64,000 nt of DNA, from the NCBI GenBank assembly GCA_019913005.1, contig JAIOHL010000078.1:62001-126000 (forward strand). The letters run 5' to 3'. Every line of letters begins with the position of its first letter. Position 1 is the stretch's first letter. Source of the DNA: Anaerolineae bacterium (lineage in GTDB: Bacteria > Chloroflexota > Anaerolineae > Aggregatilineales > J027). Below are positions 16,491-23,935 of the stretch, piece by piece. The notes under the pieces were generated by a model, which saw only the letters and a program-made list of their open reading frames with translations, was not told where the DNA came from and ran no database searches. Both the position numbers and the translations under genes were made by a program.

Positions 16491-16859
16491 ATGCAGCATA
16501 TTCTAATAGTCGAAGATAACCGCGACATTGCTGCTTTGTACCAGCGTGCTTTGTTCAAATATCAGCATACTCTGGTCAGCAGTGCCGAGAAAGCACTTGA
16601 AAAACTAAGCGATCAAACTTACGACCTCATTATTTTGGATCTGCACCTCGCGGAGATGTCGGGTTTACATTTATTGGAACATATCCGCACCCAACCCGAA
16701 GGTGAAAAAGTCAAGGTTTTTGTTATTTCGGCTGATGATCTACTCAAACCCAAATGCGAGGCACTGGGTGTTCAAGCATGGATGACCAAACCAATTGAGA
16801 TTGATGTGTTTATGGAGACGGTAGATCGTTGGGTCAATCAACCTGCAACCCATAAGTAG
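16491..16859 (+). CDS. Single-domain response regulator (CheY-like)
   Basis: A 122-residue receiver domain with no output domain. The acidic pair is Glu8/Asp9, the phosphorylation site is Asp50 in LIILDLHL, Ser80 takes the Thr/Ser position, and Lys100 is in the MTKP motif, so all receiver-domain residues are present. Such proteins act by protein contact or phosphotransfer in the cytoplasm. No histidine kinase lies nearby, so the partner is unknown. The start has an AGGTAGGT-type ribosome site. It is followed at 137 bases by the secreted substrate-binding-like gene, which has its own possible promoter. Confidence 0.93.
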   Translation: MQHILIVEDNRDIAALYQRALFKYQHTLVSSAEKALEKLSDQTYDLIILDLHLAEMSGLHLLEHIRTQPEGEKVKVFVISADDLLKPKCEALGVQAWMTKPIEIDVFMETVDRWVNQPATHK

Positions 16860-16863
16860 ACGC

Positions 16864-16891
16864 TGGACAATTACCCCGTAACGTGTAAAAT
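16864..16891 (+). promoter_or_regulatory. Possible promoter of the large substrate-binding-like gene
   Basis: TGGACA (16864-16869), a 16-base spacer and TAAAAT (16886-16891) lie between the response regulator stop and the ATG at 16996. Both hexamers match five of six consensus bases. Confidence 0.45.
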
Positions 16892-16995
16892 CACCCTTCG
16901 GTTTTAGCTTATTAGCACAAGAATATCCCACCTACGGCGTGGCCTTTGACGATGGGACACGCTGCTTTCTGTCACGTTTCTTTTCGGAGGCTTTC

Positions 16996-19320
16996 ATGAC
17001 TAACCTGTTCCGGCGTACCCTCCATGCGGCGTTACTTTTGACGCTGGTATTGATGGCAGGGTTGCCTACTTATCAAACCCGCACCACCTTTGCACAAGAT
17101 GATGGCGCTAGTGAAGTCGTCGTTGCGGGGTCACGCTATGTCCAAGACCTGCTGCAAAAGTTAGTAGATAATTACAACGCGGCGGCAGAAAACGATACAA
17201 CTGTTCAATTTGATGCACAAGGTAATGCCGACGGCTTTACACGGCTGTGCGGTGGCGTTGTGGATGCGGTCATGGCGACTGAACCAATTTCCGATGAACA
17301 ACTGCTGGTTTGCGATACCAATGCGGTGGAATTTGTGGAATTGGTGCTGGCCTATGAAGCGTTGGTGCTTGTCCCCAGCGCAGGTGCCCCAGCCACTTGT
17401 ATTGACCAATCCAGCCTGCCCAGTGTGCTCGGTGAGGGTGGGGCAGCCCAACTCAATTGGTCAGTTATCAACCCAACGGCGACCCCCGGTGACATTACTC
17501 TGTATGGGCCAAATCCTGAAAGTCAAACAGTCGTCGGTTTCCTTGCCTCGCTGCTGCCAGACGCGCCGCGCACGGATTACACCCAATATGAATCCCCTCA
17601 AGCGGTTGTAGATATACTCAAAGACCCCGCCAGCATGGGTGTGGCATTTATGACGTTTGCTGAGTGGTCTGGGGTTGAAGATCAAGGCGGTTTGACGCCC
17701 TTACAAGTCAGCACCGATCAATTGCTGAACTGTCTTTCGCCGGATGAGAGCACGATTGCTGCCGGAACATATCCCTTCCGCCGCCAATTGATGCTGTATG
17801 TCAATGTGAATGCCTTCGACAAAGCCAATTTCAGCGAATTTGCTAAATATGCGGTGGGTGCGGATGGTCTGTCAGTGGTGGATGATGAATTTAACTTCAC
17901 CGTGCCTGTGCAAGCAGTGTTGGATCGCGGCCTTAACAATATCACTGGCCCGATTGTAGGACGTACATTTACCCGCCCGAATTCCCCGGTGACACTGAAT
18001 ACTGCTGCTGAGGGTTCGGTGACCATCAACGGTACGGGTTTGGCATCTACCGCAACTAAGCCCATTTATGATTCCTTTACGGGAACCTATACCAACGTTG
18101 ACCTAACAGTTGGTGCGATGACCAATGACCAAAGTTGGGGTGCGTTCTGCGCTGGGACAGCCTCGGTGATTCAAGTCAATCGCCCTCCGTCCGAAGCTGA
18201 GTTAGCCACTTGCTCCGAAAACAACATTGACCCCTATACCATCAATTTTGGCGCTCAGGCAGTGGTGCTGGTTGTAAAGGCCGATTCTGACTTGCCCATT
18301 TGTCTGGATTACAGCCAATTGTCGGCCATGTTGGTGCAAAATGTTTTGGATCCGCAGGCTGGCACACTGAATCCTGATGCCACTGCCGAAGCAACAGAAG
18401 TCACCCCAACTGAAGTTCCTACCGAAGCTGTCACGGAAGTTCCGACGGCTGAACCGACGGAAGTTGCTACGGAAGCGCCTGCACCGGAACCCACCGAAGC
18501 GCCGATTGTTCCGCTTGACCCGACCAAACTGCAAGGGCCAGCACGTTGGAACGAAATCAATCCTGAGTGGCCTGATCGCCAACTGTTGGTGCTGTCTCCT
18601 AGCTTGGGCGCGATTGAAACCGACTTGATTTTGGCGACTGTAACCAATGGTCAACAAGTGCTCCGTCGCACCGATGCTCCCATTGTTCAAATGTCGCCTG
18701 TCAACACCCCCAATGCATCAGGGGCGACGGATATTCCCGATTTGCAATATCGTGTTGGCGCTACCGCACATTTTGATGGCGCGATTACTTATGCCCTGTG
18801 GACGGCTTTCCAATCCGACCCCGGCAAAGATGGAGTACGGGTTGTCCAGATTGACGCTGGTAATGGGTGCATTGAACCGACAGCCGAAACCATTCTTGAC
18901 GGCAGCTATCCGTTCTCCTATAGCTCGATGCTGGTCTTCTCGAAGGCAGCGTTGAGTGATGATGTGGTGGCCGCGCTCTTATGGCAGGCTTTTAACAGTG
19001 ATGCGCTGATTCAGATTGAAACCCTCGGTCTCGTTGGGTTTGATCGGGCCGCATTGGAAGCCGAACGCGAAAATATCTTCACGATGATTGAAGAAGCGCG
19101 TCGTGCCGCCGCAGAAGCCGATCCTGATGCCGAATCCGGCGATGCCACCCCAGAAGCAACTGAGGAAGTGACTGAAACGCCTACTGAAGTGCCTACCGAA
19201 GAACCTACGGAAACGGCAACTGAGACCGCAACCGAAGTTCCCACTGAGATTCCAACCGAGGTACCGACGGAGCTACCAACGGTTGAACCTACTGAAGCCC
19301 CAACTCAGGCGGCTCAATAG
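16996..19320 (+). CDS. Secreted double periplasmic-binding-like protein with PTE-rich insert and tail
   Basis: A 774-residue secreted protein. A signal peptide (residues 1-34, ending TTFAQ) precedes a PstS-like binding domain (about 35-350; VVVAGSRYVQDLLQKL and CGGVVDAVMATEPI resemble phosphate-binding-protein segments). A second such domain lies at about 360-715. A Thr/Pro/Glu-rich stretch (about 461-505) interrupts the second domain, and another forms the C-terminal tail (about 718-774). Several Cys pairs could form disulfides. The frame opens at 16939, but the ATG at 16996 follows CGGAGG perfectly. No ABC transporter genes are adjacent, so ligand capture or sensing at the cell surface is possible. 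The ligand is unknown. Confidence 0.8.
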   Translation: MTNLFRRTLHAALLLTLVLMAGLPTYQTRTTFAQDDGASEVVVAGSRYVQDLLQKLVDNYNAAAENDTTVQFDAQGNADGFTRLCGGVVDAVMATEPISDEQLLVCDTNAVEFVELVLAYEALVLVPSAGAPATCIDQSSLPSVLGEGGAAQLNWSVINPTATPGDITLYGPNPESQTVVGFLASLLPDAPRTDYTQYESPQAVVDILKDPASMGVAFMTFAEWSGVEDQGGLTPLQVSTDQLLNCLSPDESTIAAGTYPFRRQLMLYVNVNAFDKANFSEFAKYAVGADGLSVVDDEFNFTVPVQAVLDRGLNNITGPIVGRTFTRPNSPVTLNTAAEGSVTINGTGLASTATKPIYDSFTGTYTNVDLTVGAMTNDQSWGAFCAGTASVIQVNRPPSEAELATCSENNIDPYTINFGAQAVVLVVKADSDLPICLDYSQLSAMLVQNVLDPQAGTLNPDATAEATEVTPTEVPTEAVTEVPTAEPTEVATEAPAPEPTEAPIVPLDPTKLQGPARWNEINPEWPDRQLLVLSPSLGAIETDLILATVTNGQQVLRRTDAPIVQMSPVNTPNASGATDIPDLQYRVGATAHFDGAITYALWTAFQSDPGKDGVRVVQIDAGNGCIEPTAETILDGSYPFSYSSMLVFSKAALSDDVVAALLWQAFNSDALIQIETLGLVGFDRAALEAERENIFTMIEEARRAAAEADPDAESGDATPEATEEVTETPTEVPTEEPTETATETATEVPTEIPTEVPTELPTVEPTEAPTQAAQ
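18379..18510 (+). repeat. PTE-type low-complexity repeat inside the coding sequence
   Basis: Degenerate repeats encode Thr-Glu-Val-Pro/Ala units, about 44 residues. The stretch falls between two beta-alpha segments of the second binding domain. Confidence 0.75.
19150..19315 (+). repeat. PTE-type low-complexity repeat at the C-terminus
   Basis: Repeated Thr-Glu-Val-Pro-type codons encode the last 55 residues. No sortase motif or membrane segment follows. Confidence 0.75.
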
Positions 19321-19343
19321 ATAAAATCGCAAGGATATAACAA

Positions 19344-19375
19344 GGGCGGGCTAATGGCCTGCCTTTTTTATTTTT
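19344..19375 (+). terminator. Terminator after the large substrate-binding-like gene
   Basis: GGCGGGC and GCCTGCC form a 7-base stem (one G-T pair) with a 5-base loop, followed by TTTTTTATTTTT. Confidence 0.85.
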
Positions 19376-19402
19376 GCAAAGCCTTTTGGTTTGTTAGATA
19401 AT
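19374..19402 (+). promoter_or_regulatory. Possible promoter of the second substrate-binding-like gene
   Basis: TTGCAA (19374-19379), a 17-base spacer and GATAAT (19397-19402) lie 40 bases before the ATG. The -35 overlaps the T-tract of the terminator. Confidence 0.45.
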
Positions 19403-19441
19403 GTTTTCCAAAACACCCATCCAATCAGCGAGGAATTTCTG

Positions 19442-20752
19442 ATGCGCGGTGCAAATCTACGGTTGTTGTTGCTTTGCCTGCTGGTCTTGACTTTGATGCC
19501 TATAGAGTCGGTTAATATACGACCTGTTTTTGCTCGTCAATCGGCACCATTTGCGGTAGTGGCGAACGATGCTCTTGCCGAACGGGTAAGTCGTGCGCTT
19601 ATTGATGCCTATCCCTATGGCGGATTTGAGACACGGCGCAGTTCGGAGTCAACTCTCACCAATTTGTGTGCGGGTGAATTTTTGGTACTTGCCACAACGA
19701 CCCCGCCAACGGCTGAAGAATTTGCGGATTGTCCTACCGCTGTAGAGCTTATTGTGGCAATTGATGGCTCGGTGGTTATTATTTCGACACAGGTAGATTT
19801 TTTGCTTTGTCTTGAGACCGACCAATTAAAAACCCTCTTTGGCACAAATGGCCCGCGTGATGCCGAAACATGGAATCAATTGAATCCAGACTTCCCAGAG
19901 CGGCGTGTCAGCGTTTTTGCGACCAACGATCAAGACGTGGAAGATTTCTTTTTTCAGCGCGTGATTGGTGAAGACAGCGGTCAGCGGCCCGGTATTGAGG
20001 CGTTTGGCGACGAACCCTATCGTCAAATTAATACACGGCAGGGTGGGATTGGTTTTGTACCATTGGTCGAATATTTTAGTAGTCCACCCACCTACAGCGT
20101 CGTGCCCTTAAATAACGGGACGAGCTGCCAATTGCCGACAGAACGTACCATCGCGGAAGGCGATTATCCGGCTGCTGGCCCAGTTTATTGGTATATTAGG
20201 CAAGATTCTTCGTTGCCAGTTTCGGAAATCTCTACCCTGCTGGCGTTTGTTTTTGGCGAGGGTGGTGCTGCCGCCATTCAATCAGCCGGAGGATGGTCGG
20301 CTCCATCTGATTTGACCAGCCTCTCGTTACGTAATCTTCAATACGGGATGGCAGGCCCGGTGTTGTCTGGTGATAGCGGCCCTGATTTTGTGGTGCGCTT
20401 GACGTGGGAAACCAGCCATGATCTAGATTTAGGTCTCTATTTACCGGGCGGTGCCGAAGTCAATTTTACCAATCCCGCCGCACCGGGATTCTATCGCCAA
20501 TCGGAAAGCGGGAATGACTATTGCTCAACATCCGCTGCCAGTCCGCAAGAGCAGATTATCGCTGTAGATGGAATCGCGTATCCTACCGATTATTTGGCCT
20601 ATGTTCAGCTTTCGTTATCGTGTGGAAATGAAGAAACCACCGCTGCCTTTACCGTAGAATTTTTGATTGATGGGCAGGTTGTGGACTCAGCAACAGGCAG
20701 TATTGGAGAGGGTGAAAATCCATTTGTGGTAACGTTTAGTTATCCGGGTTAG
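19442..20752 (+). CDS. Secreted substrate-binding-like protein with C-terminal DUF2135-like domain
   Basis: A 436-residue paralogue of the preceding gene product. The signal peptide covers residues 1-34. One PstS-like domain follows (about 35-295) with LCAGEFLVLATTTPPTAEEF and WNQLNPDFPERRVSVFA, which mirror the first protein. A beta domain at about 310-436 starts FVVRLTWETSHDLDLGLYLPGG, the pattern of DUF2135/YfaP-type domains. The ATG at 19442 follows AGGA and begins the signal peptide; the open frame upstream to 19391 is not used. It lacks the PTE inserts. No transporter genes accompany it. A role in sensing or adhesion is inference. Confidence 0.78.
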   Translation: MRGANLRLLLLCLLVLTLMPIESVNIRPVFARQSAPFAVVANDALAERVSRALIDAYPYGGFETRRSSESTLTNLCAGEFLVLATTTPPTAEEFADCPTAVELIVAIDGSVVIISTQVDFLLCLETDQLKTLFGTNGPRDAETWNQLNPDFPERRVSVFATNDQDVEDFFFQRVIGEDSGQRPGIEAFGDEPYRQINTRQGGIGFVPLVEYFSSPPTYSVVPLNNGTSCQLPTERTIAEGDYPAAGPVYWYIRQDSSLPVSEISTLLAFVFGEGGAAAIQSAGGWSAPSDLTSLSLRNLQYGMAGPVLSGDSGPDFVVRLTWETSHDLDLGLYLPGGAEVNFTNPAAPGFYRQSESGNDYCSTSAASPQEQIIAVDGIAYPTDYLAYVQLSLSCGNEETTAAFTVEFLIDGQVVDSATGSIGEGENPFVVTFSYPG

Positions 20753-20787
20753 TTCGTTCTATTCACTAAAAATCTATCTCCAAAACC

Positions 20788-20817
20788 AAAAAGGCCGATC
20801 TGATAGTCGGCCTTTTT
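20788..20817. terminator. Bidirectional terminator between convergent genes
   Basis: AAAAAGGCCGA and TCGGCCTTTTT form an 11-base perfect stem with an 8-base loop. It serves both the + gene ending at 20752 and the - gene ending at 20837. Confidence 0.92.
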
Positions 20818-20836
20818 AGTATTATGACCTATTCGA

Positions 20837-21565
20837 TTACACACTCATCCGGCTGAAATTCAGCAGTTCTTCAACATGGGCATCCAGTTCAGCAAGCAGG
20901 GTGTCGGCATCTTCTTGGCTTAACTTGCCGTCGGTGACCGCTTGGTTAATTTGTTCCGTCGCGTCGCTGATGATTTGAGCCTTGACCGCTGCTACATCCC
21001 CGCCATTTTCGGTAATGATGGTGGTAAGACTTTTGCCGTCACGCAGTTCTTGGCGCACGTCCTGAGTTTCAAGGCCGGTGGTTTCGGTGACGACATCCAT
21101 TACGATGCGGCGCAGACCAAAATTGACACGGACATTAATCATGCGCTGACCTAGTTCATGATCGAGGATTTCTTGGATTTTGGTATCCAATTCCGCCTTC
21201 AGTTCAGCGGCGCGTTCTTCGGTGATGCGTTCATTGGCAAGGGCTTGATCTATTTGGGCTTCGGCTTCGACTTTGGCATCCGCCGCGACTTGGGCCGGAT
21301 TACCGCCATTGGCTGTAATCAGGTCACTGAGGGTTTGACCTGCTTCGGCGCTCTGCAAAAATTCACGGATGTCCATGCCCACCGATTCGGCGGCGGTGAC
21401 GGTGACGATGCGAACGAGGGCTAGACCCCCGCGATGACCTCCCCGATTACCGCCACGATCCCCAAGCGGACCTTGCGCGAATGACACCCCCACGGCGCTG
21501 AATACCATCGCAATGGCTACTACCGCAACGGCTGCCCCCAATACCCCACGCTTCAATGACTTCAT
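20837..21565 (-). CDS. Secreted protein with two tandem helical repeat domains
   Basis: A 242-residue secreted protein. The signal peptide (residues 1-31) ends in VSFAQ, and a short Gly/Arg-rich segment follows. Two homologous units of about 85 residues then occur (about 55-140 and 150-235). Both contain a DIREFL/DVRQEL helix, a GQTLSDLI/GKSLTTII segment, NGG(N/D), an A(Q/E)QI(D/N)QA helix and an E(R/D)A(A/D) helix ending in a Leu-rich stretch. The family is seen in Chloroflexota and Firmicutes secreted proteins but I cannot name it. The ATG at 21565 has GGAG 8 bases upstream. It is divergent from the GT2 gene. Confidence 0.75.
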   Translation of the reverse strand: MKSLKRGVLGAAVAVVAIAMVFSAVGVSFAQGPLGDRGGNRGGHRGGLALVRIVTVTAAESVGMDIREFLQSAEAGQTLSDLITANGGNPAQVAADAKVEAEAQIDQALANERITEERAAELKAELDTKIQEILDHELGQRMINVRVNFGLRRIVMDVVTETTGLETQDVRQELRDGKSLTTIITENGGDVAAVKAQIISDATEQINQAVTDGKLSQEDADTLLAELDAHVEELLNFSRMSV

Positions 21566-21756
21566 GTTCCAATTCTCCTTGTTTGACTCAGTTAATCTGA
21601 CCGACACTTCGTTTCGTTCGTATGAGCCTATTTTCAGGGACAGATGTAACCGGAGTGTTATCTTTCCCCTCAGAAACTGTAAAATCTTGTGTTGTAAACC
21701 CTCGCAGAGCGTTTACAATTGCATTATTTGGAGTGGTCATACAGCAGGATACAACA

Positions 21757-22740
21757 TTGGATTTATCCATCATCATCGTGAATTGGAATGTCGCGGAATT
21801 ATTGGCGCGATGCCTTGAAAGTATTTGTCAATCGCCGATTGCCATAGTCGCCCCAGACAGCACATGTACGGGGACTGGGCTGCTAACTCAAGTCATAGTG
21901 GTAGATTCCGCCAGCCAAGATAGCAGTGTGGAAATGCTCCGCGAACGGTTTGGGTGGGTGCATCTCATTACATGTGAGCAAAATATCGGTTTTGTGCGCG
22001 GGAATAACTTGGGCCTGAAATCAGCCACCGGACGGGCGGTTTTGCTATTGAACCCGGATACTGAAGTTTTGGGGGATGCTCTGCCACGTTTGATGTCTGC
22101 TTTGAATTCTGACCCGAAAGTGGGAGTGGTTGGGCCACACACCCTGAACCCCGACGGCACATATCAGCAAACGCGCCATCATTTCCCGACCCTGCTCGTT
22201 GGCATAGCCGAAAGCCCTTGGATCAGTAATATGGCCCCACGCCGCTGGCTCGATTGGTTTTTTATGCGTCAGATGTCCAACGATGCAACCTTTCCGGTGG
22301 ATTGGGTCAAAGGGTCGGCATTGCTGGCGCGGCGAGAGGTTTGGGAGCAAGTTGGCAGTCTGGACGAGCGCTACATCATGTACTCGGAAGAAATGGATTG
22401 GTGTAAGCGCGTTAAAGACAGGGGTTGGGAAATTTTGTATGTAGGGGACGCCAAAATTATTCACCATGAAGGTCAGAGCAGCAAACAGGTGAAAGCCCGT
22501 AGCCATGTACATTTTCAACACAGCAAACTACGCTATTTTCGCAAGTTTCATGGACGCTGGCAGGCCGAAGTTTTTCGGCTGGCAATGGTGGTAAACTATG
22601 CGAATCAGATTGGGATTGAGGCCGCTAAATGGAGTTTGGGCAGTCAGCGACCATTACGTTGGGAGCGAGTCAAGGCCTATTGGTTAGTGATTCGGTCATT
22701 GTTGTGGGCAGGCGAATCTATTGTGAATAAGGGGAAGTGA
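21757..22740 (+). CDS. GT2 family glycosyltransferase (rhamnosyltransferase-like)
   Basis: A 328-residue cytoplasmic GT-A enzyme: LDLSIIIVNWN at the start, VVDSASQDSSVEML, NIGFVRGNNLGL, LLLNPDTEV (DxD-like metal site) and MYSEEMDWCKRVKDRGWEILY near 220, all typical of the rhamnosyl/galactosyl-transferase GT2 group. It would add a sugar from an NDP-sugar to a lipid-linked or surface glycan. The frame is open from an ATG at 21622, but the first 45 residues do not fit the family. The TTG at 21757 has AGGA 7 bases upstream and begins right at the conserved strand. It is 4 bases ahead of a GT4 gene. Confidence 0.82.
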   Translation: MDLSIIIVNWNVAELLARCLESICQSPIAIVAPDSTCTGTGLLTQVIVVDSASQDSSVEMLRERFGWVHLITCEQNIGFVRGNNLGLKSATGRAVLLLNPDTEVLGDALPRLMSALNSDPKVGVVGPHTLNPDGTYQQTRHHFPTLLVGIAESPWISNMAPRRWLDWFFMRQMSNDATFPVDWVKGSALLARREVWEQVGSLDERYIMYSEEMDWCKRVKDRGWEILYVGDAKIIHHEGQSSKQVKARSHVHFQHSKLRYFRKFHGRWQAEVFRLAMVVNYANQIGIEAAKWSLGSQRPLRWERVKAYWLVIRSLLWAGESIVNKGK

Positions 22741-22744
22741 CTCG

Positions 22745-23935
22745 ATGCGGATTGGCATCATCACAGGTGAGTTTCCGCCAATGCAAGGCGGTGTAGGGGA
22801 TTATTCATTGGAATTAGGGCGGGCGATGGTGACGCAGGGACACGAGATATTTGTCCTGACGAGTGATCGGGCCGTGCCTGCCATTCAAGAACGTGGGATT
22901 CACGTGCAGCCGACAGTGGCGAGTTGGGGTCGCTGGGGGAAACAAAAATCCGGTGATGGACGGCGCGGTGAAGTGCAGGCCGCTCAGTGGATCAAAGCCA
23001 ATCAATTGGATGTGGTCAATATCCAATATCAAGCAGCGGCTTATAACATGCGGGTTGCGGCGAATCTGCTACCCGAAACACTGGGTCATATAGCCCCTGT
23101 TGTGACAACCTTCCACGATCTGCTGGTCCCCTATTTGTTTCCCAAAGCTGGCCCCGTCCGTAAAAAAGTCATTTACCGCATGGCCCGCCAAAGCAAGGGC
23201 GTGATTGTGACCAATCGGGGCGACGAACGCGAATTAGCTGAACAAGGCCATATGCCGCCTGTGATGCGGATTCCGATTGGCTCCAATATCGCCGTACAGC
23301 CCCCCACTGATTATGACAAAACGGCATGGCGTGAGGCGCATTTTCTGCCACATGATGCGTTGATTGTTGGCTTCTTTGGGTTCATCAATCGCAGCAAGGG
23401 CGTAGACACGTTGGCACAGGCGATTCGATTGTTGGTAGATCGCGGCATCAATGCCCATTTGTTGATTGTAGGTGGACAGGCGGGGGCGAGTGACCAGACC
23501 AATATTCAGCAGGCAGATGAAGCCGAACGCATGGTAGGCGGCTTGGGCATTTCGCGGCGTGTGCGTTGGACAGGTTTTGTTACCCCCGAAGCCGTCAGTG
23601 CCCATCTGATGGCCTGTGATGTAGTGGCCCTACCCTTTCGTGATGGGGTATCCTATCGGCGCGGGACGCTCATGGCGACCCTCGCGCATGGCTGTCCAAT
23701 TGTGACGACTTTCCCGCAGGTGGATGAACCCGATTTGGTGGATGGGCAGGCGATGAAAATGGTGCCGCCGGATTCACCCCAAAAATTGGCGGAGGCGCTG
23801 CGTGAATTAGCCCATGATGAAGCCCAGCGCATTCGGCTTGGCAAAGCAGCGGCCCAACTTGCCACCCAGTTCAGTTGGGATGCGATTGCAGCGGCGACCC
23901 TGCGCTTTTTTGAACAGATGCGTGCGTCACGGTAG
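22745..23935 (+). CDS. GT4 family glycosyltransferase (GT-B fold)
   Basis: A 396-residue GT-B enzyme. The N-terminal GEFPPMQGGVGDYSLELGRAM loop binds the acceptor side. The C-terminal half shows GFFGFINRSKGVDTLAQAI, then the ALPFRDGVSYRRGTLMATLAHGCPIV motif, which holds the nucleotide-sugar-binding region of GT4 enzymes. It acts in the cytoplasm on an unknown glycan. It follows the GT2 gene by 4 bases and overlaps the convergent GT-C gene by 9 bases at the 3' ends. Confidence 0.9.
   Translation: MRIGIITGEFPPMQGGVGDYSLELGRAMVTQGHEIFVLTSDRAVPAIQERGIHVQPTVASWGRWGKQKSGDGRRGEVQAAQWIKANQLDVVNIQYQAAAYNMRVAANLLPETLGHIAPVVTTFHDLLVPYLFPKAGPVRKKVIYRMARQSKGVIVTNRGDERELAEQGHMPPVMRIPIGSNIAVQPPTDYDKTAWREAHFLPHDALIVGFFGFINRSKGVDTLAQAIRLLVDRGINAHLLIVGGQAGASDQTNIQQADEAERMVGGLGISRRVRWTGFVTPEAVSAHLMACDVVALPFRDGVSYRRGTLMATLAHGCPIVTTFPQVDEPDLVDGQAMKMVPPDSPQKLAEALRELAHDEAQRIRLGKAAAQLATQFSWDAIAAATLRFFEQMRASR

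Noticed and set aside
18202-18690. Antisense open frames with Ser-Val-Gly or Phe-Arg repeats around the PTE stretches
   Set aside because: They are mirror products of the Thr/Pro/Glu repeat codons.
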